64,000 nt of DNA from an uncultured Lachnospiraceae bacterium (GCA_910579865.1 CAJTXA010000004.1:62001-126000), one strand, 5' to 3'. Numbered from the stretch's first letter, positions 53,787 to 63,066 are shown. Notes: generated from the sequence alone by a model not told the origin. Numbers and translations are program-made.

Positions 53787-55112
53787 ATGGTAAAAAAGAC
53801 AGAAAATTTAATGAGTCAATTAGATTTTCGGCCAGTTAGTACGTTTCAACGTTATCAAGGAGAAGATTTTGGAAAAACTATGCAGGCAGCAACCAGGACT
53901 TCGACGAAAAAAGATACTTCTTCTGCTTATCCAACAAAAGCAGAAACAGGAAAACAAAGTACTACGACAGACAAAGGAAAAGCAGTCAATAAGGCACTAG
54001 AAAAGATGAATCAGTCGGCAAAGAAAGATGTATTGCAGACAGAGGAAAAAGAGATGCCAGAAGAAGATGTAATGGCTATGTTACAGACAGCAATAGCAGA
54101 AATAAAACAACAATTTGTTGATGTATTTGGTGTAACAAACCAAGAATTAGCGGCTGCTATGGAAAAGTTAGGACTGACAGAGGAAGATTTAAGTGATCCA
54201 GAACTATTGACCAAGTTGGCAGCAGAACTTTTAGGAACAGAAGATCAAATGGAGCTTTTATTCCATCCAGAAGTTACAGATTTACTAAAAGATGTACAGG
54301 ATAAGTTTAGTGAAATTTCGGAAGAATTAGAAAAAGCTGGAATGGATCTGAATCGTGTGCTTGCTGTATTAAAAGAAGCAAATGCAGCGACAAAAGAGGA
54401 AACAACAAAAATACCAGAACAAGTAGTAGGGCAAGAGTTTGCTGCAGATCAGGAAAAAGAAACAGAAAAACAAAATACAACAAATTTAGATTCTTTATCT
54501 GGTCAGGAAACAGAAAATGTAGCAAAAGAAAGTGTGCAAGTTAATATTTCAGAAAAGAATGACGGAAAGCAGGAAAAGGACTTCAAGGGAGAAACACAAA
54601 GTTTTTCAGCACAGGTTCTTTCAAAATTGGAAGAAGTAGTCAATGAGAAGCTTCCAGAAATAGATGCACAAGATGTGGTTCGTCAGGTAGTTGAAGAGAT
54701 TAAGATGACCGTTAAGGCAGATACTGCTTCATTTGAGATGCAGTTAAATCCAGAACATTTAGGGAAAATTAACCTTCAAGTTGCTGCAAAAAATGGTGTT
54801 GTTACAGCACAGATTGCAACAGAGACATTGGAAGCAAAAGAAATTTTGGAAGCACAGATTTCAACTTTAAAGGAAACACTAGAACATCAAGGTGTAAAAG
54901 TAGAAGCAGTTGAGGTTTCCGTAGGAGCAAGAAGCTTTGACCAAAATCTGGATGGTCAGGCAGAAAATAAGAATCAGGAAATGGGTCAAGAAAAACCAAG
55001 AAAGTTCCGATTTGATATTATGGATGCAGAGGAAGGAGAGCTGACCTCCGCAGAACAAATTGCAAGAGAGATAATGATGGCAAATGGAAACCGCATTGAT
55101 TACAGTGCATAG
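53787..55112 (+). CDS. fliK: Flagellar hook-length control protein FliK
   Basis: FliK measures hook length and switches export specificity. The 441 residues have a flexible Gln/Thr/Lys-rich N-terminal ruler region, a helical middle (about 90-190) and the C-terminal Flg_hook domain (about 310-400, FEMQLNPEHLGKINLQVAAK then VKVEAVEVSVG), followed by a charged tail. The start at 53787 has GGAAAGGAGGA before it; an ATG at 53763 in frame overlaps that site. Located just before flgD, as in Bacillus. Confidence 0.9.
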   Translation: MVKKTENLMSQLDFRPVSTFQRYQGEDFGKTMQAATRTSTKKDTSSAYPTKAETGKQSTTTDKGKAVNKALEKMNQSAKKDVLQTEEKEMPEEDVMAMLQTAIAEIKQQFVDVFGVTNQELAAAMEKLGLTEEDLSDPELLTKLAAELLGTEDQMELLFHPEVTDLLKDVQDKFSEISEELEKAGMDLNRVLAVLKEANAATKEETTKIPEQVVGQEFAADQEKETEKQNTTNLDSLSGQETENVAKESVQVNISEKNDGKQEKDFKGETQSFSAQVLSKLEEVVNEKLPEIDAQDVVRQVVEEIKMTVKADTASFEMQLNPEHLGKINLQVAAKNGVVTAQIATETLEAKEILEAQISTLKETLEHQGVKVEAVEVSVGARSFDQNLDGQAENKNQEMGQEKPRKFRFDIMDAEEGELTSAEQIAREIMMANGNRIDYSA

Positions 55113-55139
55113 TAAGGAAGAGAGAAAGGAGGAAGAGGG

Positions 55140-55943
55140 ATGGCAAAAGTAGAAGATTTTAAATGGGCCGATCTAGACGATGGAAAGTGGGTCAATAAAG
55201 GTTCCAAAGACAATCTAACCGAAAGGAAAATTGGAACAACTGAACTGGGAAAGGATGCATTTTTAACACTTTTAATTACACAAATGCAGTATCAAGATCC
55301 GTTAAATCCAAGTTCTGATACAGAGTGGATTGCGCAGATGGCACAGTTTTCTGCATTGGAAGCCATGCAAAATATGGGGCAGACTATGGAGAATACGCAA
55401 GCATTTCAGTTAGTTGGTCAGTATGTAATTGTAGATGAGAATGCAGCAAAAGATGGTGGTACAGGAAATCCAAGTTTAAAAGCTGGTATGGTGGACTATA
55501 TTACACTTTCAGGTGGAAAAGCGTATATTAGTATGGATAAGAAACTTTATTCCTATGATCAGTTAGATTCAGTTGTATCAAATGAATATATTAAAACGTT
55601 GTCAGAAAATGGTACTGGAGGAAAAGCAACTGCAGATGATATAGTAAAACTATTACAGAAAATTTTGGATAAATCAGGAAACAGTGCAGCCGCTATGGAG
55701 GAATTAAAGAAGCTGTGCGAAAAAATTGAACAAAATACTTCAAATTCATCTGGGCCAAGTACAGATAGTTCTACAGACAAAACAGAAGATGAAACTGAAA
55801 AACCAGAAGATAAAGTAGAAACAGAGACAGAAAATAAAACAGAAACATCTGAGAACAAAACAGAAACAAAAAATACAGAAGAAAATACAACAAAATCAGA
55901 TAATAACGCAGAGGATAAAGGATCTGCAGAAAAAACGGCATAG
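55140..55943 (+). CDS. flgD: Hook-assembly scaffolding protein FlgD with a long low-complexity tail
   Basis: FlgD caps the growing hook and guides FlgE. The conserved N-terminal part shows LGKDAFLTLLITQMQYQDPL and NPSSDTEWIAQMAQFSALEA (about 38-85), then a beta-rich region (about 95-140, QLVGQYVIVDENAAK). The last 65 residues or so are almost only Thr, Glu, Lys, Ser and Asn (repeats around TENKTETSE), unlike most FlgD. The ribosome-binding site AAAGGAGGAAG precedes the ATG. The tail must fit through the export channel and the cap, so it is probably disordered. Confidence 0.93.
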   Translation: MAKVEDFKWADLDDGKWVNKGSKDNLTERKIGTTELGKDAFLTLLITQMQYQDPLNPSSDTEWIAQMAQFSALEAMQNMGQTMENTQAFQLVGQYVIVDENAAKDGGTGNPSLKAGMVDYITLSGGKAYISMDKKLYSYDQLDSVVSNEYIKTLSENGTGGKATADDIVKLLQKILDKSGNSAAAMEELKKLCEKIEQNTSNSSGPSTDSSTDKTEDETEKPEDKVETETENKTETSENKTETKNTEENTTKSDNNAEDKGSAEKTA

Positions 55944-55960
55944 ATAGGGAGTGATAGGGA

Positions 55961-56380
55961 ATGAGTTTGAATATGAAGATTAATCAACAAAACTTCTCTA
56001 CAATACAACAAATTTCAGAACAGTATCTGAATCCCAAAACTGCAAGAAAGGAAAGTAACAAGGAAGGTACATTTTCCTTTCAGGAAATTTTAAAAAGCAA
56101 ACAGGGAGAAATCGAGCAAAAAGCAAGCGAATTAAAATTTTCGAAACATGCAGATAGCCGATTGGCAGAAAGAAAGATTAATCTGTCGGAAAATCAGATG
56201 CAGCGTCTTTACGACGGAACGGAGAAGGCGAAAGCAAAAGGAATAAAAGAATCACTGGTAATGGTAGATGAATATGCATTTATTGTGAATATTAAAAATA
56301 ATGTAGTAGTTACAGCCATGAGCCGAGAGGAAAGCAACGATACAATTATTACAAATATAGATGGAGCTGTCATAATTTAG
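55961..56380 (+). CDS. Flagellar operon protein (TIGR02530 family)
   Basis: A 139-residue protein found between flgD and flgE in many Firmicutes. It carries the family core: LKFSKHADSRLAERKINLSE, GIKESLVMVDEYAFIVNIKN and the C-terminal ITNIDGAVII. It has no signal peptide. The role is not established; conserved position suggests a hook-assembly accessory or regulator. The start with ATG at 55961 follows GGGAGTGATAGGG. Confidence 0.9.
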   Translation: MSLNMKINQQNFSTIQQISEQYLNPKTARKESNKEGTFSFQEILKSKQGEIEQKASELKFSKHADSRLAERKINLSENQMQRLYDGTEKAKAKGIKESLVMVDEYAFIVNIKNNVVVTAMSREESNDTIITNIDGAVII

Positions 56381-56459
56381 CTGGACCTTAAAATGGAAGC
56401 AAAGTGTTTCGGAATGATAGAAGAAACAAAACGGACAGCAAAGAAGGAGGTCAATCACT

Positions 56460-57965
56460 ATGATGAGATCAATGTTTTCTGGTGTAGCAGGTTTAAGAAC
56501 CCACCAGAGTAAGATGGACGTAATTGGTAACAATATCGCCAATGTTAATACAGTAGGTTATAAAACGCAAAATGTAACATTTACAGATGTATTTTATCAG
56601 ACCATACAGGCAGCAAGCGGACCAAATGCAGAAACTGGAAAGGGAGGAACCAATGCAAAACAAATTGGTATTGGTTCTGCGTTAGGAACAATAGCAACAA
56701 ATGTAAGCAAACAAGGTGGTATGCAGGCAACCGATAATCCATTTGATGTTATGATCAATGGAGATGAATTCTTTATTGTAAGTGATGGTCAAAGTAATTT
56801 CTTCACAAAAGCAGGAAACTTCAATGTAGATGAAGCAGGAAATTTGGTAAATGGTTCTGGCTTGACTGTTATGGGATGGGGAGTAAACGAAGATGGAGAC
56901 ATTATGAAGGAGAGAGTAAGCGCACTTAAGGTAATGAGTGGAGATAAGATGTTTGCTTCTCCTGAAAAGACAACAAAGGCACATATAACAGGAAACCTTT
57001 GTGAAAAAGATGATGATTTTTTACGTAAAGCAGAGAAAGATAAATATGTTTCCTATACAATGGAATTTTATGATTCACAGGGATATTTATATAATGCTAC
57101 TTTTCATATTAAGCAAAATAAAAATGCTAATGGAGAAGTGACATCATATTCTGCATATTTATATGATGTAATTGATCAAAATGGGGAAATTATTTCGAAA
57201 GCGAAAGAAGTGACAGCAGCAGATGGAACAAAAAGCTATGAATATTTAAGTGATGACCAAAATGTAATTAATTTTTCATTTAATAATACAACAGATGAAT
57301 TAGATAATACAAGCGATGCAAATTTGAAAGACGCTAAGATAGCACCAGGCGAAATTTATAAGTTTGAACAAGGTGCTGCAGGAGATCCACAGAATTATAC
57401 TGGTAATTTTACAGCTAAGCTGAATATTGGTGCATTGATTGCAAATGGTGTATTGAAAGATAATGATACAGAAGCGACAGCACCAGTTGCGTTAGTAGAT
57501 CATGAAATTGAAATTGATTTTGCTGCTTTAACAAACTATGGTAGTGATACCTCAATAGAGTGTCCACGTGGAGATGCAGGAGGCTATAATAGAGGAAAAG
57601 CAGCAGGAAAGCTTTCTTCTCTTGCAATCGGTGAAGATGGTAAGATAGTAGGAAATTATACCAATGGTGATATTATTACGTTGGGGCAAATTGCAGTTGC
57701 TTCTTTTGCGAATCCAGCAGGTTTAGAGAAGTTAGGAAATAACTTATTTGGTGCAACTATGAACTCTGGTTCTTTTGATGGAATTGGAAAGGATATTACA
57801 GCAAACGGAGATAGCATGACAACTGGTGTACTGGAAATGTCAAATGTAGATTTGGCATATGAATTTACAGAAATGATTACAACACAGAGAGGTTTCCAAG
57901 CAAATTCTAGAATTATTACAACTTCAGATACGATGTTGGAAGAGTTAATCAATTTGAAACGTTAA
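56460..57965 (+). CDS. flgE: Flagellar hook protein FlgE
   Basis: Subunit of the hook, the flexible joint between rod and filament. The 501 residues contain the N-terminal rod/hook motif GVAGLRTHQSKMDVIGNNIA followed by NVNTVGYKT, an inserted central surface domain (about 180-400), and the C-terminal SNVDLAYEFTEMITTQRGFQ followed by ANSRIITTSDTMLEELINLK. The ribosome-binding site GAAGGAGG lies before ATGATG; either Met could start. A perfect GC-rich hairpin follows the gene. Confidence 0.97.
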   Translation: MMRSMFSGVAGLRTHQSKMDVIGNNIANVNTVGYKTQNVTFTDVFYQTIQAASGPNAETGKGGTNAKQIGIGSALGTIATNVSKQGGMQATDNPFDVMINGDEFFIVSDGQSNFFTKAGNFNVDEAGNLVNGSGLTVMGWGVNEDGDIMKERVSALKVMSGDKMFASPEKTTKAHITGNLCEKDDDFLRKAEKDKYVSYTMEFYDSQGYLYNATFHIKQNKNANGEVTSYSAYLYDVIDQNGEIISKAKEVTAADGTKSYEYLSDDQNVINFSFNNTTDELDNTSDANLKDAKIAPGEIYKFEQGAAGDPQNYTGNFTAKLNIGALIANGVLKDNDTEATAPVALVDHEIEIDFAALTNYGSDTSIECPRGDAGGYNRGKAAGKLSSLAIGEDGKIVGNYTNGDIITLGQIAVASFANPAGLEKLGNNLFGATMNSGSFDGIGKDITANGDSMTTGVLEMSNVDLAYEFTEMITTQRGFQANSRIITTSDTMLEELINLKR

Positions 57966-58014
57966 TAAAGATTATATTGAAGTAAATCCAATTTGTTCTT
58001 GATAAAATTAGATT

Positions 58015-58039
58015 CAGGGTGGTAGAATCTACCACCCTG
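58015..58039 (+). other. Perfect GC-rich hairpin after flgE, without T run
   Basis: CAGGGTGGTAGA (58015-58026) and TCTACCACCCTG (58028-58039) are perfectly complementary. The following bases TTCTGATAAAT lack a T tract, and the operon continues. It is probably a partial terminator, processing site or 3'-end protector that raises hook mRNA over the downstream genes. Confidence 0.65.
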
Positions 58040-58215
58040 TTCTGATAAATCTATACTGGGGGGTATTGTCTATGAGAATAATCAATTATTTCTATCCAAA
58101 AAAGCTTTCTGTTTCAACAATTCGAAAACGGAAAAATAAGGCTAGATCCGAACCAAGAAACTACATAATCAATCAGCAGGCCAGTGCATGGTTAACTGAA
58201 AATGGGGATAAAAAA

Positions 58216-58434
58216 ATGATAGAGGTTACGAAATTTAATGATGAGAAATTAACAATTAATGCAGATTTAATCGAATCAGTAGAAGAAACGCCAGATACGG
58301 TAATTTCACTAAGTACCGGACGAAAAATAATTGTGAAAGAAAGTAGACAAGAGGTCAGAAATTTAGTAATATTATATAAAAAGGAATGTTATGCAGATTT
58401 GTGTCAGGTGCTCTTGTCGGAAAAAGGAAAATAA
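58216..58434 (+). CDS. flbD: FlbD family flagellar protein
   Basis: FlbD-family proteins are short (about 60-75 residues), found between flgE and motA in Firmicutes; function not settled. The 72-residue core MIEVTKFNDEKLTINADLIE, then SVEETPDTVISLSTGRKIIV and KESRQEVRNLVILYK, matches the family from its first residue. The start at 58216 has GGGG nine bases upstream. However, the frame is open for 48 more codons upstream, to an ATG at 58072 that has a TGGGGGGT eight bases before it, so an extended 120-residue product is possible. Confidence 0.82.
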   Translation: MIEVTKFNDEKLTINADLIESVEETPDTVISLSTGRKIIVKESRQEVRNLVILYKKECYADLCQVLLSEKGK

Positions 58435-58502
58435 TCCGGAAACGATAAAGATAGATAAAAAGAAGTGAAAAACAAAAAAGAAAATAGGTAGGTGGAAAGG
58501 AT

Positions 58503-59294
58503 ATGGATATAGCTACAATATTAGGTTTGTTATTATGTGCAGTGTTTGTAGTTTTTGGTATTGTAAGTGGAGACCAGGGAGCAGCAGCTTTAGGAAACTT
58601 TAAAGACTTTACTTCTGCATTGGTTACATTTGGTGGTTCATTCGCATGTATTTTGGAAGCTAGTACGTTACAAGGTTTTATAAGTGGATTAAAAAGTATT
58701 GTAATAGCGGTTAAAGGAGTAAAATTTGAAGAAAGCGAAATTATTAAAAGTATTATCGATTTATCAAACGTAGCAAGAAAGGAAGGTCTTCTAGCATTAG
58801 AAGAAGCTGCAAATAATTTGGAAGATCCATTTTTAAAGAAGGGAATTCTTTTAATTGTGGATGGTACCGATCCTGAACTGGTACGAGGAATTATGGAAAC
58901 AGAGTTGACATGTATTGAAGATCGTCATGGAGCTAATATTTCTTTTTGGGATAACTTAGGATCGATGGGACCTGCCTGGGGTATGATTGGTACCCTGATT
59001 GGTTTGATTAACATGTTAAAACTTTTAGACGATCCTTCTTCCATTGGACCAAATATGGCAGTTGCATTGATCACTACATTATATGGTTCTTTGCTTGCAA
59101 ACTGGATTTGTATTCCAATTTCCACAAAGCTAAAAGCAGATAATGCAGCAGAAGTTGCAGCAAAAAGTATTACGATTGAGGGACTTCTTTCGATACAGGC
59201 AGGAGAAAATCCTCGTGTTATTGAAGAAAAGTTAAAATCCTTCCTTGCACCTAATAAGAGAAATACACTTTCACCTGAGGAAGGAGGAGAATAA
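58503..59294 (+). CDS. motA: Flagellar motor stator protein MotA
   Basis: Proton- or sodium-conducting stator subunit with four membrane helices. The 263 residues have the family N-terminus (DIATILGLLLCAVFVVFGIV), the cytoplasmic loop containing LSNVARKEGLLALEEAAN, and the conserved membrane pair with SMGPAWGMIGTLIGLINMLK and GPNMAVALITTLYGSLLAN. The ribosome-binding site GGTAGGTGGAAAGG precedes the ATG. It ends 2 bases before motB, so the pair is translated together. Confidence 0.96.
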   Translation: MDIATILGLLLCAVFVVFGIVSGDQGAAALGNFKDFTSALVTFGGSFACILEASTLQGFISGLKSIVIAVKGVKFEESEIIKSIIDLSNVARKEGLLALEEAANNLEDPFLKKGILLIVDGTDPELVRGIMETELTCIEDRHGANISFWDNLGSMGPAWGMIGTLIGLINMLKLLDDPSSIGPNMAVALITTLYGSLLANWICIPISTKLKADNAAEVAAKSITIEGLLSIQAGENPRVIEEKLKSFLAPNKRNTLSPEEGGE

Positions 59295-59296
59295 AG

Positions 59297-60118
59297 ATGG
59301 CAAGACAGAAGAAAGAGCCGGAAGGTCCTAGACCACCCGCACCGTGGATGAGTACCTTTAGTGATTTAATGAATCTGCTTTTATGCTTTTTTGTTCTTTT
59401 GTTCTCAATGTCTACGGTACAGGAAGAAAAATTTGAAGAGGTTGCTGCTTCGTTTCAATCTACTTTTAGTATTTTACCAAAGGGCGCAGCCGCAATTGGA
59501 GATGGAATTTTAGTATCGAATGGAGTAAGCCAATTAAATGAATTAAGTGAATACTTTAGTACAATGGGTGCTCAAGATGATGGAACACAGATGGAAAAGA
59601 TAGAATCTTATTTAGAGCAGATTGAACGAGAGGAATTAATTGAATCAGAGAATATGGCAGCATCAATTGAGGAAGAACTTGAACAGGCATTAGACAAAGA
59701 GATAATTGATGGAATCGAGATTGATTTTACTTCTCAGTATGTGGTTTTGCAGATGAATGGAGCATTGCTCTTTGACTCTGGAAGAGCAGAAATCAAAAAG
59801 GAAGCACAAGTTTATTTGGAGAAAATTGGTGAAGTTCTTTTAGAGTATGATAGAAATTTAATTGAAGTAATTGGACATACCGATACTGTTCCGGTTTCTT
59901 CTTCTTCTAAATATGCCGATAATATGGAATTATCCTTTTTCCGGGCGAATTCGGTTGCAGGTTATTTAAGAGACAATAAAGGAATCTCTCCTGCGTATAT
60001 CCAAGCATCTGGCAGAGGAGAATACGATCCGGTTGCAACAAATGATACTCCAGAGGGAAGAGCACAAAATCGCCGCGTGGAAATTCGAATCTACCGCGAG
60101 GTATCAAATGAAAAGTAA
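59297..60118 (+). CDS. motB: Flagellar motor stator protein MotB
   Basis: Stator partner of MotA, anchored to peptidoglycan. The 273 residues show the single membrane helix with the ion-carrying D23 in TFSDLMNLLLCFFVLLFSM, a linker with a coiled coil (about 105-145), and a C-terminal OmpA-like domain (about 150-265, VIGHTDTVPVSSSSKYADN; ELSFFRANSVAGYL; GRAQNRRVEIRI-like ending). The ribosome-binding site AAGGAGGA overlaps the motA stop. Confidence 0.96.
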   Translation: MARQKKEPEGPRPPAPWMSTFSDLMNLLLCFFVLLFSMSTVQEEKFEEVAASFQSTFSILPKGAAAIGDGILVSNGVSQLNELSEYFSTMGAQDDGTQMEKIESYLEQIEREELIESENMAASIEEELEQALDKEIIDGIEIDFTSQYVVLQMNGALLFDSGRAEIKKEAQVYLEKIGEVLLEYDRNLIEVIGHTDTVPVSSSSKYADNMELSFFRANSVAGYLRDNKGISPAYIQASGRGEYDPVATNDTPEGRAQNRRVEIRIYREVSNEK

Positions 60119-60133
60119 ATGGAGAGAGAAGTT

Positions 60134-60661
60134 ATGAAGAAAAGTTTTTTAAATATCATATCACTGGCACTTAGTGTAGTAAATATCGCATTATTATTGG
60201 TACTGATATTTGCAATTGTTCCAACAATGAATAAGATGAATAAACTGGTTGGCCAGATCTGTACAGCCATTGATCTCGAATTGGAGAATTCCTATGGACC
60301 TTCTCCAAATAAAAATGTAAATATTGATAATCTTGTTACTTATGATTTGGAAGAATCCATGACAATTCCATTAGCACCAAGCGGAGATCAGAAAGATCAT
60401 TATGCAGTTGCAAGTATTACACTTGTTATGGATAGTACAAATGAAGATTATGAAAATTATGGTACAGCCGAAAAATTGGCAGAGCGTGTAAGCTTGATTA
60501 AGAATACCATAAGAAAAGTATTTGCAGATTATACTGTGGAACAAGCAAAGGATCCACAATATGAAGAAGTGATTTGCCAAGCGATACTGGAAGCACTGCA
60601 TGCCCTGTATCAGTCAGACTTTATCTATGATGTACGGTTTAGTGAACTGTTGACTTCATAG
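60134..60661 (+). CDS. fliL: Flagellar basal-body-associated protein FliL
   Basis: FliL sits by the stator and modulates its activity. The 175 residues have one N-terminal helix (about 5-30, FLNIISLALSVVNIALLLVL) and an extracellular SPFH-like domain (YDLEESMTIPLAPSGDQKDH; YAVASITLVMDSTNEDY). The start at 60134 has GGAGAG eight bases upstream; an ATG at 60119, directly after the motB stop, would add five residues. Followed by fliM after 41 bases. Confidence 0.9.
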   Translation: MKKSFLNIISLALSVVNIALLLVLIFAIVPTMNKMNKLVGQICTAIDLELENSYGPSPNKNVNIDNLVTYDLEESMTIPLAPSGDQKDHYAVASITLVMDSTNEDYENYGTAEKLAERVSLIKNTIRKVFADYTVEQAKDPQYEEVICQAILEALHALYQSDFIYDVRFSELLTS

Positions 60662-60702
60662 AATGGAACGTAGGAAAGGGACAGAATGAGAGGTGAGGAT
60701 AC

Positions 60703-61677
60703 ATGGGCGATATTTTATCGCAGAGCGAGATTGATGCCCTGCTGAAGCAGTTAAATTCCGGAGAGTATGATGTCGATGAGTTACAAGATACGGCGGAGAA
60801 AAAGGTTACGGTATATGATTTTGCCAGACCAGCAAAATTTTCCAAAGATCATCTTCGTACTCTGGTCAATATCTTTGAGCATTATGGAAGACTTTTATCC
60901 ACGAATTTGCCTGGTTATCTAAGAAAGAATGTACAAGTAGAAGTAATGAATTCAGAAGCTGTTATTTATTCAGAATTTATGAATGCACTATCGAATCCGG
61001 TACTGTTAGGAGTAGTCAATTTTTCTCCTTTAAAGGGAAATATTATTATCGAATGGGGGCCACAGCTTGGATTTGCTATTGTAGACAGAATGTTGGGAGG
61101 GGCAGGAACAACACTGGATATTACAAGAGAATTTTCTGAAATTGAATTGGCAATTATCGAAAGAATTTTTGCGAATTGTGTCAATCTTTTGCGGGAACCA
61201 TGGAAAAATGTATTGTCAATTGAGCCAAGATTGGAAAGGATAGAGACGAATACACAGTTTGCCCAGTTTATCTCACCAAGTGAGATGATTGCGATTGTTT
61301 CGATTAGTATAAAGATAGGTGATGTAGAAGGATTAATGACCGTATGTCTTCCTTATATTACATTAGAGCCGATTATGGATAAGCTGAATACCAGATTCTG
61401 GTTCTCTACATTATCCGATAAAGATCCATCATACGAAATTGCGCTAGAAGGAATGTTAAAGAAAACAGCCATTCCAGTTGTGACAGAATTAGGAAGAAGT
61501 ACAATTTCTGTAAATGACTTTGTAAATTTACAAAAAGGTGATATAATTAAGTTGAATACAAAGATCGATGATGAGTTAGATGTATATGTCGGAAATATAA
61601 AGAAGTTCAAGGCACTCCCCGGCTCAGCATCCGACAAGTATGCTGTTCGAGTCACATCAATAATCAGAGAGGAGTAA
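60703..61677 (+). CDS. fliM: Flagellar motor switch protein FliM
   Basis: Middle layer of the C ring; binds phosphorylated CheY to reverse rotation. The 324 residues begin with the CheY-binding peptide LSQSEIDALLKQL, continue with the CheC-like middle domain (NLPGYLRKNVQVEVMNSEAV; DRMLGGAG) and end with the FliN-like C-terminal domain (LNTKIDDELDVYVGNIKKFK). The ribosome-binding site GAGAGGTGAGG precedes the ATG. fliY follows after 9 bases. Confidence 0.97.
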   Translation: MGDILSQSEIDALLKQLNSGEYDVDELQDTAEKKVTVYDFARPAKFSKDHLRTLVNIFEHYGRLLSTNLPGYLRKNVQVEVMNSEAVIYSEFMNALSNPVLLGVVNFSPLKGNIIIEWGPQLGFAIVDRMLGGAGTTLDITREFSEIELAIIERIFANCVNLLREPWKNVLSIEPRLERIETNTQFAQFISPSEMIAIVSISIKIGDVEGLMTVCLPYITLEPIMDKLNTRFWFSTLSDKDPSYEIALEGMLKKTAIPVVTELGRSTISVNDFVNLQKGDIIKLNTKIDDELDVYVGNIKKFKALPGSASDKYAVRVTSIIREE

Positions 61678-61686
61678 GAAAAACCA

Positions 61687-63036
61687 ATGGATGGAATGTT
61701 ATCACAGGAAGAAATTAATGCCTTATTTTCAAATATGGACGATGGACCAGCATCGGGAGAGTCAGCCGCCGTTAGCGGAGGGGAGACAATGGGAGCAGGT
61801 GCTCCTTTAGCAGGAGATGTCCTTTCTGATATAGAAAAGGATGCAATTGGAGAAATCTCAAATATCTCTATGGGAACAGCCGCAACTACATTAAATGCAC
61901 TGGTAGGACAGTCAGTTAATATTACAACTCCGACTGTTTCTTATAGCGTATGGGGAGATTTAGCAAAGGACTTTCAAACTAGACCATGCGTAGCGCTTCA
62001 ACTTGGCTATAAAGAAGGACTAGATGGAAATAATATTCTGGTGTTAAAAGAACAAGATGTATTAATCATCACTGACTTAATGATGGGTGGTGATGGAAAG
62101 AATGTGATTGATACAGAGATTAATGAACTTCATTTAAGTGCAATTAGTGAAGCGATGAATCAGATGATGGGAAGTTCTGCAACTTCTTTATCAACTATGA
62201 TTAACCAAAAGATTGATATTTTACCTCCAGTTGCAAAAGTAATCAGTTTTGATTCTGATTTAGACTTAGATCCAAACTTTATTATGCCAGAATTTATAAA
62301 GGTTTCCTTTAAACTGACAATCGGTGATCTTGTAAATAGCGAAATCATGCAACTTTATCCAATTGATTTTGCGTCTAAACTTTATAATATGTTTTCAGGT
62401 CAGGGGGAAGATACAACAAAGGAACCAGAACCATCGGTACCATCACAACCTGATATGGGTATGCCGCAGCAGACACCACAGATGAATATGAATTCGCAGA
62501 TGGGTATGCCACAGATGAATATGGATCCATCTCAAATGCAAATGGGTATGAATCCACAGATGATGGGTATGCCGCAGATGAATATGGGCATGCCACAAAT
62601 GAATATGAATCCGCAAATGGGCATGGGTATGCCGCAGATGAATATGGACCCATCTCAGATGCAAATGGGTATGAATCCACAGATGATGGGTATGCCATAT
62701 GGAATGCCATATCAGATGCCATACGGGATGCCACAGGAACAGGCGAATGTGCAGCAGGCACAATTTCAGCCATTTATTAATCCAATCTCTCCAGCACAGA
62801 TGCAGGAGAACATCGATCTAATTATGGATGTTCCATTGGAAATTACTGTGGAATTAGGAAAAACCACTCGTTCAATTAAAGATATATTAGAATTTGCACC
62901 AGGCAGTATTATTGAATTAAATAAGATTGCAGGTGAACCAATTGACGTATTGGTAAATGGTAAGTATGTAGCGAAAGGAGAAGTTGTAGTTATCGAAGAA
63001 AGTTTTGCAATTAGAGTAACAGAAATTTTCAAGTAG
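61687..63036 (+). CDS. fliY: Flagellar switch protein / CheY-P phosphatase FliY with Met-rich linker
   Basis: FliY forms the lower C ring and dephosphorylates CheY-P at the switch. The 449 residues have an N-terminal CheY-binding-like peptide (LSQEEINALFSNMD), a CheC-like domain with two complete phosphatase motifs of the form [DS]xxxExxN-x22-P (D52, E56, N59, P82; S151, E155, N158, P181), a linker (about 255-355) made of Met, Gln, Pro, Asn and Gly repeats, and a C-terminal FliN domain (about 368-449, VPLEITVELGKTTRSIKDIL). It sits between fliM and cheY as in Bacillus. The linker is unusually long and Met-rich. Confidence 0.96.
   Translation: MDGMLSQEEINALFSNMDDGPASGESAAVSGGETMGAGAPLAGDVLSDIEKDAIGEISNISMGTAATTLNALVGQSVNITTPTVSYSVWGDLAKDFQTRPCVALQLGYKEGLDGNNILVLKEQDVLIITDLMMGGDGKNVIDTEINELHLSAISEAMNQMMGSSATSLSTMINQKIDILPPVAKVISFDSDLDLDPNFIMPEFIKVSFKLTIGDLVNSEIMQLYPIDFASKLYNMFSGQGEDTTKEPEPSVPSQPDMGMPQQTPQMNMNSQMGMPQMNMDPSQMQMGMNPQMMGMPQMNMGMPQMNMNPQMGMGMPQMNMDPSQMQMGMNPQMMGMPYGMPYQMPYGMPQEQANVQQAQFQPFINPISPAQMQENIDLIMDVPLEITVELGKTTRSIKDILEFAPGSIIELNKIAGEPIDVLVNGKYVAKGEVVVIEESFAIRVTEIFK
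62454..62750 (+). repeat. Imperfect Met/Gln/Pro-coding repeats in fliY
   Basis: Repeated units related to atgggtatgccgcagatgaa encode MGMPQMN and MGMNPQM blocks. The longest duplicated unit, MNMDPSQMQMGMNPQMMGMP, occurs at about 62515-62577 and again at 62635-62697. Confidence 0.8.
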
Positions 63037-63066
63037 AAACCATAGCGATAGATAGGAGAGAAAAGA

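Noticed and set aside
62375..62773. Minus-strand frames rich in His/Leu or Ser/Tyr opposite the fliY linker
   Set aside because: They are the complement of the Met/Gln/Pro-coding repeats on the coding strand and lack start signals.
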